NCBI RefSeq assembly: GCF_030272615.1
Contig: NC_081409.1
Location: 877,183,594 to 877,247,593, forward strand
Length of the DNA: 64,000 nucleotides
From: Cryptomeria japonica
Lineage: Eukaryota; Streptophyta; Pinopsida; Cupressales; Cupressaceae
Direction: 5' to 3'
The notes below the pieces were generated by a model, which ran no database searches, had not been told where the DNA came from, and saw only the letters and a list, made by a program, of their open reading frames with translations. Positions 1 to 10,619 of this stretch are shown piece after piece (the first letter of the stretch is position 1; every line of letters begins with the position of its first letter). The translations under genes were made by a program, and so were the position numbers.

Positions 1-963
1 GATGTGGCCGATTGGGGGCCGACTATTGACAGTGTGGTAGCAGTGGAGGAGTTTGTGGGGTTAGCTGGGCAGATCTGAGACTATGCCCCAGAGATTCAGG
101 ATGCAGGGATGACAGATGAGTTCGCCCGTTTGTTTGCTGCGCGGGCGGTGGCTAGGATCTCAGATCCGGAGGAGATGAGGCCAGCATTTGACTCCGATGA
201 GGAGGAGGGAGATGGGGGAGATGATGGAGGAGATGGGGATGATGGAGGAGGAGGAGGAGCCAAAGGGAGGCGGGGAGAGAGAGGGAGGAGAGGAGTGGAT
301 AGAGCAGTCAGACAGGGGAGGATAGATAGGGGGAGAGGTGGATTGGCTATTGGAGCCATTGCAGAGGGGAGAGTGGGGGAGGTGTTAGCTGCAGTGGGTG
401 GTGAGGAGGAGCTGAAGAGACTAGCACAGAGGAGGAGGGCAGATGTACTCCCACCTCTAGCACCGAGGATAGGGCGAGTGGGAGGGGTTCCTCCAGCACA
501 GGTACTGCTGTGGGTTCGAGTGCCAGGTCATGTGGAGGATGCGCAGAGTCGGACCTTGCAGATTACCGTTCAGCAGCTGCAGGCGCAGATTTTGACCTAT
601 CAGCGGTAGATTTCTCAGTTGACCACTGAGAGAGATACTGAGATAGAGCGGCGAGGACGAGCAGAGGAGGCATTGGCGAGTGTGCAGAGAGTAGCAGCGG
701 GTGGTCCGATGAGAGACACCCTTAGAGAGCTGACGTGGAGAGTGTAGGAGGTAGAGTATTATAGGCGGCATTATGAGGCTGCAGTACCCAGGGATTGACG
801 AGTGGAGAGTTTTGCATAGTAAAGATCTAGCCGATCTCGAGCCACTGGGTCACGATCTGAGAGCCGAGGTGTGACGGGGCCACCGAGACAGGACCCTCCT
901 GGAGATCCAGGGACAGGTGCATCTGGAGTGAGACCATCTCCGTCAGGAGATAGTCATACTTGA
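1..963 (+). pseudogene. Antisense plant-mobile-domain (PMD) ORF of element 1, C-terminal part, broken
   Basis: Frame 1 on the plus strand is the counterpart of the intact PMD gene at 56943-59717. It shows an ARISDPEE..PAFDSDEEE stretch matching ISDPAEPIPAFEDE there, followed by a low-complexity acidic/Gly tract and then a helical coiled-coil tail (EIERRGRAEEALASVQR, VEYYRRHYE). The PMD fold itself would lie left of the window. In-frame stops are at 76-78, 607-609, 745-747, 796-798, 817-819 and 820-822; the natural end is probably the TGA at 961-963. Several stops (TGA in QI*DY, TAG in YQR*IS) look like single C-to-T changes. It lies antisense to and downstream of integrase, as in element 2. 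Confidence 0.7.
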
Positions 964-2299
964 GAGACATGGTCTCTGTTGTATTTTTTAGCAGTTGTTA
1001 TTTGTTGTACTGGACACAGTGTTTGGACACATTTTGTACATTTTGATCAGTTTTGAGATATATATATATATACGGCAGCATTTTTGATCATGTGATGTGT
1101 TGATATGGATGCATTTATTTTATGTGATGATGTAATGCTTAAATATATGATGTAATGTATGATGCAGGATGTATGCTTTTATATGCTGTGAGATGTATCT
1201 TGAAAATGAGATGTATGTTTTATTTATGTTGCTAAATGTATCGTGATATTTAAATGATATTAAATGATATGGAATGATGTGTATGCAACTAATTGTAAAA
1301 TGATGTGCAACTAATTATTTTTGGAGCATCCCTCATTCTGTATTTGCCATCCGATATAACCATATTTTTGCTTTCTTTGTAGGTTTCATCATTGAGCATT
1401 GATTTGTTTAGGATATGTTGAAAATTTATACAAGCATAATGGTATAATTGAACCATAATGACCTGAGAAAAATTTACATGATGTTTGATTTTGCAAGATA
1501 GCACAAGCGTCAAGGTATAATTGAACCAGGACGACCTGAGTGCGCATTGCGTAAACAGACAAGATTAGATCATTTGTATGCATGAAGTGGAATCAGGCCT
1601 TCAGTGATATTCGATGTATCACATCTCGAGGCAAGTATTCACACAGTACAAGTGATCGCCTCCCAGACAAAAGACTAAGAAAATATTGGAAGTTCCCCTT
1701 GACCTCTAGCTGTGAAGCATTTAGTGAAACAAGGAAGAGAATCCAATAATGCAAAAAGTTCAAAATGCAAAACTAGTTAAGATTTTATGCTATAGTGCAA
1801 CATTCAGTACTTCAGAAAATCATCCATCCTTGGTCTTTTTGTGATTTGTTTTGTTCTTGTTTGGCTATGAAGCATAGTTTGCTTGGTTTTTGTGGTTTGT
1901 TGGATGTCATGTTTTTGAGTTTTGCATCTAGTCTTGATGTTTTGAATGTTTGCAATATTGATACGATTTACATGCCCCTAGCTGAGTGTGCCTCTTGATG
2001 TGAATATATATAGTGATTCCAAGCCATGGTGTATTAGTGGTAGGAGGATATATATAGACAAATCAGGATAGTGACTATGCTAAGTATGTCCTGAATGGAT
2101 ATTTGCTAAGTGTCGAGTGATGGCCGATAGTGTTTGTATGGATAACATGGTATGGAAATAGATGGAGGAGTCATTCTTTCACAAGAGCGCCTGTTTACCA
2201 GGTTTTCACCCTTTGTTTTTATTGTACTTTGTTTTTGCTTTTTTTGGATTTTTTTTTTTTTTTTTGTTTGTTTTTGGCTTTTTCCGTGCACTAGGCTAC
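964..2299. other. Non-coding spacer of element 1 between the PMD ORF and integrase
   Basis: No coding region is supported here. There is a short (TA)n run near 1060, GATG/ATGT-rich simple sequence at 1080-1290, and a T-rich block near 2240-2280. At about 1380-1580 there is a stretch recognisably related to 61040-61210 in element 2: both hold a twice-repeated GACCTGAG-type motif followed by an AACAGACAAG-type motif. The short ORFs here are AT-rich chance frames. Confidence 0.5.
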
Positions 2300-3600
2300 T
2301 TAAGTATAGTACCTTTTCAGATGGATGTTGTTAGTTGGTTCGTCAAGCACATCTCCTTCAGAATTTGTTAGCTGATAAGCACCTGATCCATAAACTGATA
2401 TGATAACATAGGGACCCAACCAGTTAGGCTCAAATTTCCCTTTCTTTTCTCGATCTTGCTGGTTTCTTGGATTTTCTTTGAGTACTAGGTCACCAACCTT
2501 GAAGTTGCAGGGAATGACCTTGTGATTGTAGCTCCTGCACATGCGTTGTTGATATGCTTTGAGATGAGTATAAGCATGTTGGCGTCTTTCATCTAATAGC
2601 TCAAGTTCTTGTAGTCGATTGACTTGATACTCTTCATCTGGGATTAAGCCTTTCAAAGAGACTCGGAGAGATGGGATCTCTACCTCCAGGGGTAAAATAG
2701 CCTCTGATCCATAAACCAATGAGTATGGTGTTGCTCCGGTAGGTGTGCGGATACTGATCCTGTATGCCCAAAGTGCTGGATTGAGTTGTACATGCCAATC
2801 TTTGCCTGCATCATTCACTGTTTTCTTGAGGATTTCAGTATTGTCTTGTTAGATGCTTCCGCTTGACCATTTCCTTATGGGTAATATGGTGTAGAGAATC
2901 TATGTTGGATTTTGAATTTCTCACATAGTTCTTGGACATCTTGATTCTTGAAGGGCCGTCCATTATTTGTAATGATTGAACTTGGAATACCATATCTACA
3001 TATCAGATAATTGAGGATAAAAGAGGCAATTTGTTTCCCGGTCACTGTGGTCATGGGGACTACTTCTATCCATTTGGTAAAGTACTCTGTTGCTGTTATA
3101 ATGAACTTGTGTCCATTTGAAGATGAAGGATGAATTTTGCCAACGAGGTCCAGTCCCCACTGACAAAAGGGCCAGGATGTTGTAAATGGTTGCAGTTCTT
3201 GTGCTGGTGCATGTATCAAATTACCATGGATTTGGCATTTAGGACATTTCTTGGCAAAGTGATATGAGCCTTTTTCCATTGTAGGCCAGTAGTATCCCAT
3301 CCTTAGAAGCTTTTTAGCAAGAGTAGTGCCTCTTGAATGTGTGCCACAAATACCTTCGTGAAGCTCGTGTAAAGCAGAATCGGAATCATTACGATCAAGG
3401 CAACGAAGAAGAGTACCATTGAGACCTCGACGATACAAAGTATCGGCGGTGAGGGTATAACGGGCAGCTTGTCGAGTAAAGTTATGTTTTTGGTTACGGG
3501 ATTGGTCAAGGGGTAAGATATTATGTTTGAGGTAGTCGTGTATGGGTCCATATAACGGAGAATCTAAACCAGTCAAGGCATAGATAACATGGGATTCAGA
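2300..3600 (-). pseudogene. Integrase of element 1 (frameshifted, catalytic residue lost)
   Basis: The integrase begins with an HHCC zinc-binding region (HEGICGTHSRG ... CPKCQ), followed by a DDE core: GLDLVGKI carries the first Asp and the PYYP..GNGQAEAS region carries the Glu. It ends with a GPY/F-type C-terminus (WLGPYVI, then HLKRYYT). The second catalytic Asp is Asn (ITNNG where element 2 has VTDNG). An in-frame TAA at 2875-2877 falls in PYYP*GNGQ where element 2 reads Gln. A frameshift at about 2833-2836, apparently one base missing, moves the last 172 codons (2818-2300) to another frame. It should therefore be inactive. Element 2's integrase (62340-64000) is the close, open relative. 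Confidence 0.9.
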
Positions 3601-4134
3601 GTGGTCATAGGCGGGGGAGAACAGTTGCTCTACCAGGAACTCATAACGACTCTGTTGCTCTGGAATTTGTAGTAATGAAGCGATAGTAGCCATTGCATCG
3701 ACTGCTTTATTGTTCAACCGTGGTATTTGCTCGAAGGTGATGTGCACAAAATACTGTTTGAAGTCATCCACCATTCACTTGTAGGGTAGTAGCTTGTCAT
3801 CCTTTGTCTGATAGTTGTTATTGATTTGATTAATGACCAGTTGTGAGTCTCCATAGACTTTTAACTCTGTGATTTTCCATTCTATGGCCATTTTGATGCC
3901 TATGACCAGTGCTTCATATTAAGCCACATTATTTGTGCATGGAAACATAAGCCTATATGATTTTGGCATAGTGTGTCCTTCAGGAGTGATGAATAGAATG
4001 TCGGCACTAGAACCATGTTGTGTATAGGATCCGTCAAAGTATAGGGTCCATTGTTTGGTAGAAAGAGCAAGCACATCCCTATCTAAAAATTCAACCTCCA
4101 TGGTTTGTTTGCCTGGTAGTGGTGCTTCGGCCAA
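3601..4134 (-). pseudogene. Second, archaeal-type RNase H (aRNH) of element 1, broken
   Basis: The sequence reads WTLYFDGSYTQHG (first catalytic Asp), then PCTNNVA followed by a stop where element 2 has AEYEAL, then VYGDSQLVI (another catalytic Asp), then the tail leading into integrase. A second RNase H between the native RNase H and integrase is a known hallmark of Tat-lineage Ty3/gypsy elements. The TAA at 3919-3921 replaces the Glu codon that is normally catalytic, and a TGA at 3775-3777 follows KLLPYK. Both breaks inactivate it. Confidence 0.8.
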
Positions 4135-4179
4135 CTGATCTGCAATTGCTTGTCCTTTGATGGCTCGTCTTTCTGTGTA

Positions 4180-4530
4180 CTAGATGTCAAATTCACTGAG
4201 AATCATGACCCATTTAGCCAATCGGCCTGTAAGAACTGCCTTGCTGAGTAGATATTTGAGAGGATCAATTTTTGCAACTAGCTTGATGGTGTGTGCTAGC
4301 ATATAATGTCGGAACTTCTGAGATGCGAAGACCACTGTTAGGCAAGCCTTTTCAATGAATGTATAGTTGAGTTCATAGCCATTCAAGGTTCTACTGATGT
4401 AGTATATGGCGCGTTCCTTTCCTTGTTGATCTTCTTGTGCCAATAATGCCCCCAGTGAAATATCTGTTATTGAGATATATAGAATAAGTGGCTTTCCAGC
4501 GACTGGTGGTACTAGAACTGGTGGATTCAT
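4180..4530 (-). pseudogene. Native RNase H/connection domain of element 1
   Basis: The sequence PPVLVPPVAGKPLILYIS..SLGALLAQEDQQGKERAIYY..RTLNGYELNYTFIEKACLTVVFASQKFRHYMLAHTIKLV is the region after the RT thumb in Ty3/gypsy pol (RT_RNaseH_2 type). The usual TDAS-type motif reads ITDIS. It is in the same frame as RT but separated by a TAG at 4537-4539 and closed by a TAG at 4180-4182 (EFDI*YTERRAIKGQA), probably a former Gln. In Tat elements this domain is thought to be degenerate because aRNH takes over; that is family knowledge. Confidence 0.85.
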
Positions 4531-4536
4531 CAGGTA

Positions 4537-5343
4537 CTATTTGATTTGATAAAAAGATTCTTCACACTTAGCCTCCCATTTGAATGGTACATTTTTGTGT
4601 AGCAAATGGTTAAATGGTAGACTTTTATCTGCTAGCTGAGTGACGAATCGCCTGATTGATTGAAGTCGTCCCTGTAGAGATCTGAGTTGACTGATATTAT
4701 GTGGTGGTGGCATGTCCATAATGGCTTGTACCTTTGCTGGATCAACTTCAATACCCTTAGCTGAGACTATGTAGCCTAGTAACTTGCCTGATGTAACCCC
4801 GAAGACACACTTCTTAGGGTTAAGCCTGACTTGGAATTTCTCCAATCGATCAAAGATTTTTGTTAGGATACCAAGATGTTCTACTCTAGTGAAGGATTTA
4901 GCTAGTAAGTCATCCACATAGTCTTCCATAAATGTGTGCATCATGTCATGGAATATTGTGGTCATTGCTCTTTGATAAGTGGCCCCTGCATTCTTTAAGC
5001 CGAAAGGCATAACATTCCAACAGTACGTTCCCCAAGGACAGGTGAATGCTGTTTTATCTTGATCTTCAGGAGCTATCTTGATTTGATTATAGCCTGAGAA
5101 ACCGTCCATTAGTGAGAGCATTGCATGGCCTGCTGTGAGATCTACAATAAAGTCGATACTTGGCAGAGGAAAGTCATCTTTTGGACAAGCTTTGTTGACG
5201 TCTCTGAAGTCAATGTAGATTCTGATACTACCATCTGGTTTTGATACTGGAACGATGTTGGAAATCCATTCGGCATAGTCAATGGGTCGGATGAATCTGA
5301 CGTCTAATAATTTCTTTAGTTCAGTTTTGACCATGAGTGCCAC
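4537..5343 (-). pseudogene. Reverse transcriptase of element 1
   Basis: The RT fingers/palm motifs are present in order: FIRPIDYAEWISNIVPVSKPDGSIR, IDFRDVNKACPKDDFPLP, MDGFSGYNQIKIAPED, MPFGLKNAGATYQRAM and the catalytic YVDD box (MEDYVDDLLAKS), then LNPKKCVFGV..LGYIVS. In SLMDGFSGYNQI the catalytic Asp is kept, so the RT core looks chemically intact. It is one open stretch of 268 codons bounded by TAG stops at 5344-5346 and 4537-4539, in the same frame as gag. The first codon after the upstream stop is GTG, so this is a slice of a polyprotein and not an independent gene. Confidence 0.92.
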
Positions 5344-7290
5344 CTATGGATTCATCTTTCGTAGCTTTTTCTTGACTGGCTTAACTCCTGTAGAGATGGA
5401 CAGATGATGCATGATTAAGTATGGATCTACTCTAGGCATATCAGCATATGACCAAGCAAAGTTGATTTGTTGTTCTTTAAAGAAGATGATGAATGTCGAT
5501 CTTTCTTCCTCTGTCAGAGATTCTACAAGGTGTATGTTTCTGGCTGCTTCTGTGGTACCAATGTTGATTGATTGAGTGGGCTCAATCAATATGGGTGATC
5601 GCTCATGAAAGTGCTCAGGAAGAGTGTCAAGTCTCCCATCGTTAGGTGCCTTAAAAAGGTTTTCACCTTCCGATACATCCTTTATTTTTACTTTTTTATG
5701 ATCTGAAGCTGCCATTGACTGGTTTTCAGCATCAGATCCTTTATTTGGTTCATTTTTGCGACTGAGAGACTTGGCACTCCCGGATTGACAAATATCATTA
5801 TTTTGTTCACTAGTAGAGCCTATTTCTGGATTTACGGTACATAGGTAATGGACAATAGATGTATCATCTGAGAAAATTGGTATATCATTTGTTTCAGGTT
5901 TGTTCCAGTCGATGAGGTCAGGAAAGACAAGTGGTAATGAATCATTGGGTGGATCAAGTTCAGCTACTGTAAGTGTTAGGATAGATTTTTCATCGTGATG
6001 GGTCTTGGGTTTAAAGAAATTTAGGATTTCGTCAAGGTCCTCGATGGTATCATCTTCCACATAGACTTGTTCATAATGTTCCTGTTCGCTTTCCTGGGCG
6101 TCATAGATATTTTGCGGTCCAAATTCAAGAGGTCTATCTTCTGCGTTATGTTCTTCTTGGAAGATAGATATAGAATCAATATCACTAGAGATATCTGTAG
6201 TAGTATTGGAGCAGGTACCCCATTCATATTCATTGGAATCAGTCTCATAGGCATCATCCCATATTCTATCTGTGCTGTAAACAGGTATGTTGTAGGGTGA
6301 AAATAAATCTTTGATGATGGATACCATTTTGATGGTTTTTGTAGATTCTGTATCAGATTTGTCCTCTACATTCTGAATTTGTTCATAGACTGTGCTTCCT
6401 CGGGGAGGAATAACGCTATTTGGAGATGACCCGATTTGTTCTTGAGATATTGGTGTTTGAATATGAGCTACTGCTGCAGATAGGGCCTTTTTGTGACTTA
6501 GAAGCTTTTCCTGATGTAACTTATGATCTTGACGTTCCCGTGCCTTGCGGATTGTTTCTGCTGATTCAAAAAGTGCTTCCTGCCAGGATTCTTCTTTGTA
6601 CTGTGTCTTTACTTTCCATTGAGGTTTGATAGGTAGGTGTGGTGGCCATTTCAATAGGAACGTGAGTTTAGAACCCAATACCGCTTTGTTTCTACTAGGT
6701 TGTGAAGGAAGATCTATAGGTTCAGTGACTCCTTCTTTGCGTTTGCCAATAGGTCCTTTACCGCCATATCCCATTTGCTTCATGATTAAGTAGCCTTTTC
6801 CATACATGTGTGTTGGTAGAACAATGTCCAGAGCAGCTGCTCTATGATTTTCTTTTTCATCTTTGTATAACCAGCTAAGAACGTCCTTGTCCTCTGATTC
6901 ATGTGCTAGAGTACCTAATTGGATGAAGGTACCATCAAATTTAGTGATGGGCTGAGTAGCCAGTTGTGTTGATGTAGTAGGCAAACCATGTGATCTAGGT
7001 GATGTTGGCAATTTGGCCAAGCATAAAGGTTCCAGAGAGTATTCGCCCATGCCTTGGTCTTTGATTTGCATTTTCTGCTTGAAGTCTCCCCATAAGGAGT
7101 TGGATTTTGCTGTGTGTGGATCTGATGTTGAAGATTGCTGCTTTTCTCTATTATGAGGAACCAAACTGTCCTGGGCTGCCCCCATTGCATTGCAATGTTG
7201 AAATGGATTGTGATCAGCAGATATGGAGATTTCTTGTCCATCATAAGGAAACTTGACACACTGGTGATATGTAGAAGGTACTGCTTGCAT
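5344..7290 (-). pseudogene. Protease-RT linker of element 1 with a G-patch-like motif
   Basis: A 648-codon open stretch joins the protease to RT. It starts with the motif following protease in this family (MQAVPSTYHQCVKF) and ends in the RT N-terminus (WSYADMPRVDP..HHLSI). Around residues 167-205 (about 6676-6795) it reads GYLIMKQMGYGGKGPIGK followed by KEGVTEPI, which resembles a G-patch (glycine-rich RNA-binding) motif. The rest is acidic and Ser/Thr-rich, with low complexity around residues 330-430. It lies in the gag-pol frame and is preceded by a TGA at 7306-7308 in LLG*PWIHE, where this family usually has Arg. Confidence 0.75.
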
Positions 7291-7305
7291 TTCATGTATC
7301 CAGGG

Positions 7306-7761
7306 TCATCCTAATAAGATATTGTAGGTGAGATCAATATCTAAGACCTGACAAATAGTATCCTTTTGTACTGGGCCTACTTGAATAGGTAATATCACTG
7401 TGCCTTTAGAGGACCTTTCCTCATCATCATATGCTTTTATGGTAATCTTTTTGCAGGGATCAATAGATTCTTCTGAGAAGCCTAATGCACGGATAAGCTT
7501 TAAAGTACATATATTAAGTCCGGCTTCTCCATCTATTAAGACTCTTTTGACTCGGTGTTTGCAAACAATGACTTCAATATGGAGAGGAGTATTATGTGGA
7601 TGACTCAAGGAAGTATTATCATGCTTAGAGAAGGTGAGGTTATGAGGTCCTGTCATATGGGCGACCATGGCTTGAAATCTGTCTGTATCCAGATTTTGAG
7701 GTACATTGGTTTCCAATAGTAAGTGTTCCAATATGTCTTTGTGCTTAGGTGATAGTTTCAA
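7306..7761 (-). pseudogene. Retropepsin-type aspartic protease of element 1
   Basis: The sequence VKRVLIDGEAGLNICTLKLIRALGF ... TYNILLG is the retropepsin fold of Tat-type elements: the active-site loop, then the flap region, then the ILLG motif near the end. The loop reads IDGEAG, so the canonical Asp is present but the following residues differ from the classical D-S/T-G. It is preceded by a TAG at 7780-7782 (TPA*ISILELLKL, a probable former Gln) and closed by the TGA at 7306-7308. It belongs to the same reading frame as gag and RT. Confidence 0.8.
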
Positions 7762-7779
7762 TAATTCCAGGATAGATAT

Positions 7780-9768
7780 CTAAGCTGGAGTCTTGCGTAG
7801 TTGGCTAACCAAGTCATATTGGATTTTTGGTGTGGTAGTTGCAGGTGCAGTATGTCCTTTCAAGACATATTTATGAGTTTGGGTCGTTACATTGACAGAT
7901 TCATGATCACACTGATCTCGGATGGTGATGACATTTACTTGATGATCTTCAGCTGATATGTGGTTGATGGTGTTGTTGTAGATGTGATTAATACGAGCGC
8001 CGCGTGTATCATCTGAAGTGGATGCTCCATCTTTGTTGTAATCTGGGAGAGGATTTTTAAAGGCTCCGTGATCACCATTTATTTTGAGACCATCCACTGT
8101 TAACTCACCTCAATCAATCATGTCCTGTATTATATGTTTCAATCTCATACATTCGTTTGTTCTATGACCCTTGTTGTGATGGAAATCACAATAGTGTGAA
8201 TCATTCCACCAAGGTGGTTTGATTGGGGGTTCATAATTGTTGATTGGAGGCAAAGAAAGAATCTTGTTTGCCAAAAGTTCTCTGAATGTTGATTCTAATG
8301 ATTGTCCCAGTGGTGTGAAGATACGCTTTTGGAAATTGTTCGTGTTGTTGCGTGAATTGTTGTTAGGTCCTGGATTCATGTTTTTTCTTTGAGTATCGTT
8401 GGTGTTGTTTGTATTGAATTGTCCTTGATCATTGTTTGGTGCATATGTGTTAGCACTGGGGGTAGCATTTTTAAGATTTTTTGGATTTTGAGGATTTCTG
8501 GATAATGCAAGCACTGGTTGCTTAGATTTGGGATCATATGATTCATTGTTGCCTTCATTTTTGTTTCGAGTCCAAAATCGAGATTTGTCAAGGTTGGTGT
8601 TGTTCCGATTATTGTAATTTGATGAGTTTGTTCCTTCCTTGTAGAATTTGAGCGTTCCCTTTTTGAGACATGCTTCTTCCACTTGAATGTCGTTTTCAAT
8701 CAATTTAGCAAAAGATGGTATGCATTGAAGTTTTAGTCTGTAACTCATCTCGCCATTCAAGTTATCGATGAAGATTTCCATTTTCTCTTTTTCAGGAATA
8801 TCGCGAGGATATCTAGATACCATGCGTCACCAGCGTTGAAGGAACGCCATGAATGTTTCATTGTTCTTTTGTTTGGTGTTGCAAACATCTAGCATGGTTA
8901 TGGCATGTTGGATGTTGTAGGAATAGTGGGTTATGAATTTGTTAACCAACTCATCAAATGATCTGACAGGTGGCAAAATTTTGGATAACCATTCCATGGT
9001 TTGCCCTCCCAAGCTTTTGGGGAATAACCTCATCAAATAGGTGTCATCATGAGCGAATTCAAGGCTCAGTGTGCAAAATTCCTGAACATGATCCCGGGGA
9101 TTACCTTTCCCATCATATTTATCAAATTTGGGAACATCCGAGTTTGGAGGAAAAGGCACCATGTTCAAGCTTCTGTCAAATGGATAAGGATAGATTTCAT
9201 TTAAAGAGTACCGCACTGTTGTCCCTTGTTGCATATCCTGTATTTGTCTTTGCAACATTTGCATTTGTTGAGTAAGGGCTGCCAAGGGTATAGTGTCTTG
9301 TCGAGGAAAAAGTTCTTGCCTTGTAGTGGTTCGCAACTGAAAAGGTGTGGTAAATGGTATATGTTGCTCTGGTGTTTCTAGCTCAGGTATACGCGTTTCT
9401 GGTATACGTTGTTCGGGAATGTGTTGTTCAAAGTTATGTTGTTCAGGTATGCGAGTTTCTTCTTCTCGGTGTTGTTCTTGATATGCATATTGTCGAGATC
9501 CGGTTTGAAAAATGTTTGGGTCGAAATCTTCAAGAAGTTTAACGCCCTTGCTTGTGAGCATCAACAGATATTTTTCTTTGTCATTTTCCATGAGTTTTTC
9601 GACAAGTTTTTGGAAGGAAGGATTTTCTTGACATTCCCGAAGAAGTGCTTCAGTAATTTCAGGTTCTTCCACTGGTGGAACTTCAAAAGGATTTGATAAT
9701 CTGTGATTCATACTTGATTCTGCGTGTGCCTCGCTTTGTTTGTCTCGTTGAGAGCGAGTAACAGGCAT
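7780..9768 (-). pseudogene. Gag of element 1 (retrotransposon gag plus zinc-finger-like motif)
   Basis: I take the ATG at 9766-9768 (MPVTRSQRDKQ) as the start. The longer open stretch up to 9900 lacks gag character. An N-terminal region with repeated PEQHIPE/PETRIPE-like peptides is followed by the retrotransposon gag core: PKFDKYDGKGNPRDHVQEF, LMRLFPKSLGGQTMEWL, FITHYSYN, then SRYPRDIPEKEKMEIFIDNL. A zinc-binding motif follows (YCDFHHNKGHRTNECMRLK). In-frame stops lie at 8827-8829 (LQRW*RMVSRYP, a TGA probably from Arg CGA) and 8110-8112 (DMID*GEL). Gag forms the virus-like particle and binds RNA. Confidence 0.88.
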
Positions 9769-9769
9769 T

Positions 9770-10156
9770 TTAGTAGAAAATTTCAGTGATGAAAGGGACA
9801 AAAGTCTCTTCGATGTGTTGCTCGGGTGTTGGTGGTTCTGGTCGAGATGTGTTATATGTGATGCACTCGTCGGGCAAGAATGCTGGATTGATCTTTCCAC
9901 CGTGGTTTATGGTTTGATTAAAAGCAAACTTTTGACAGTATGCTCTTGTTTTCAAAAGTTCTTTGTCAAATTCGCTAGATTTGTTTTGGATATAACGTTT
10001 GACGTGATGAAGGAATACCCGATGAGATTTGAAGAGTTGACGATTGATGTATAAAAACTTATTTCTCTTGATAAATTTGGAAAAACTAGGTTGTTGTTTC
10101 TTCAACGTGATGTTACGATAGAGGTTCTTTCTTCTCAGAATAAGAGGATTAGTCAT
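9770..10156 (-). CDS. Small ORF just upstream of gag in element 1 (possible Ogre-type ORF1)
   Basis: A 128-codon ORF on the element's coding strand stops at 9770-9772, two bases before the gag ATG and in a different frame. The product is strongly basic (RRKNLYRN, KKQQPSF, KRNKFLY) with a Pro-rich C-terminus (SRPEPPTPEQHIEETF) that echoes the PEQHIPE repeats of gag. No domain is recognised. Ogre elements are known to carry an extra ORF upstream of gag, so the position fits, but this ORF is shorter than those. It could also be a former gag N-terminus cut off by a frameshift. Confidence 0.4.
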   Translation of the reverse strand: MTNPLILRRKNLYRNITLKKQQPSFSKFIKRNKFLYINRQLFKSHRVFLHHVKRYIQNKSSEFDKELLKTRAYCQKFAFNQTINHGGKINPAFLPDECITYNTSRPEPPTPEQHIEETFVPFITEIFY

Positions 10157-10619
10157 GCATGAGTGATCAATGATTTTCTTTGATTGGTTTGGATTCAGTT
10201 GATTTCTTGTTTTGAAAATTTTTAAATCTTACTTTATCAGAGTGAAGGTTTAGATGTCCCTTCACGATAAAGCATGTCAAATGATATGGATTAAAAGCTT
10301 CCCGATTTGGAAACTGGATTTGACGATTTGAGAATTTTAAACAAGCGTTTTGATATAGAAATTCGTAAGATGGTAAAGGATTTCGTTGATACTGATGATG
10401 AAATTTTTCGGATTATGATAGGAGAGACGTCCTCTATTGTGCGACTCGTTTAGGATTCTGACAACTTGGTTTTAACACAAATTGAGCTCAAGAAATAGTT
10501 TTTAGTAGTTCGTTTGTCACTCTGGTTTGATGAAAAATGGTTTTTGATGAAAAAGGCTTCTAAAAATGTTTTGGAAATTTTGAAATTTTTCACGGTTTTT
10601 GCTCTCTGTTTTCTTGTTT

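Noticed and set aside
96-359. Minus-strand Pro/Ser-rich ORF
   Set aside because: It is the shadow of the GGA-rich acidic/Gly tract of the broken PMD ORF of element 1.
1060-1075. (TA)n run near the end of the PMD ORF as a promoter
   Set aside because: It is a simple dinucleotide repeat with no start codon or conserved neighbour; it is more likely polymorphic simple sequence.
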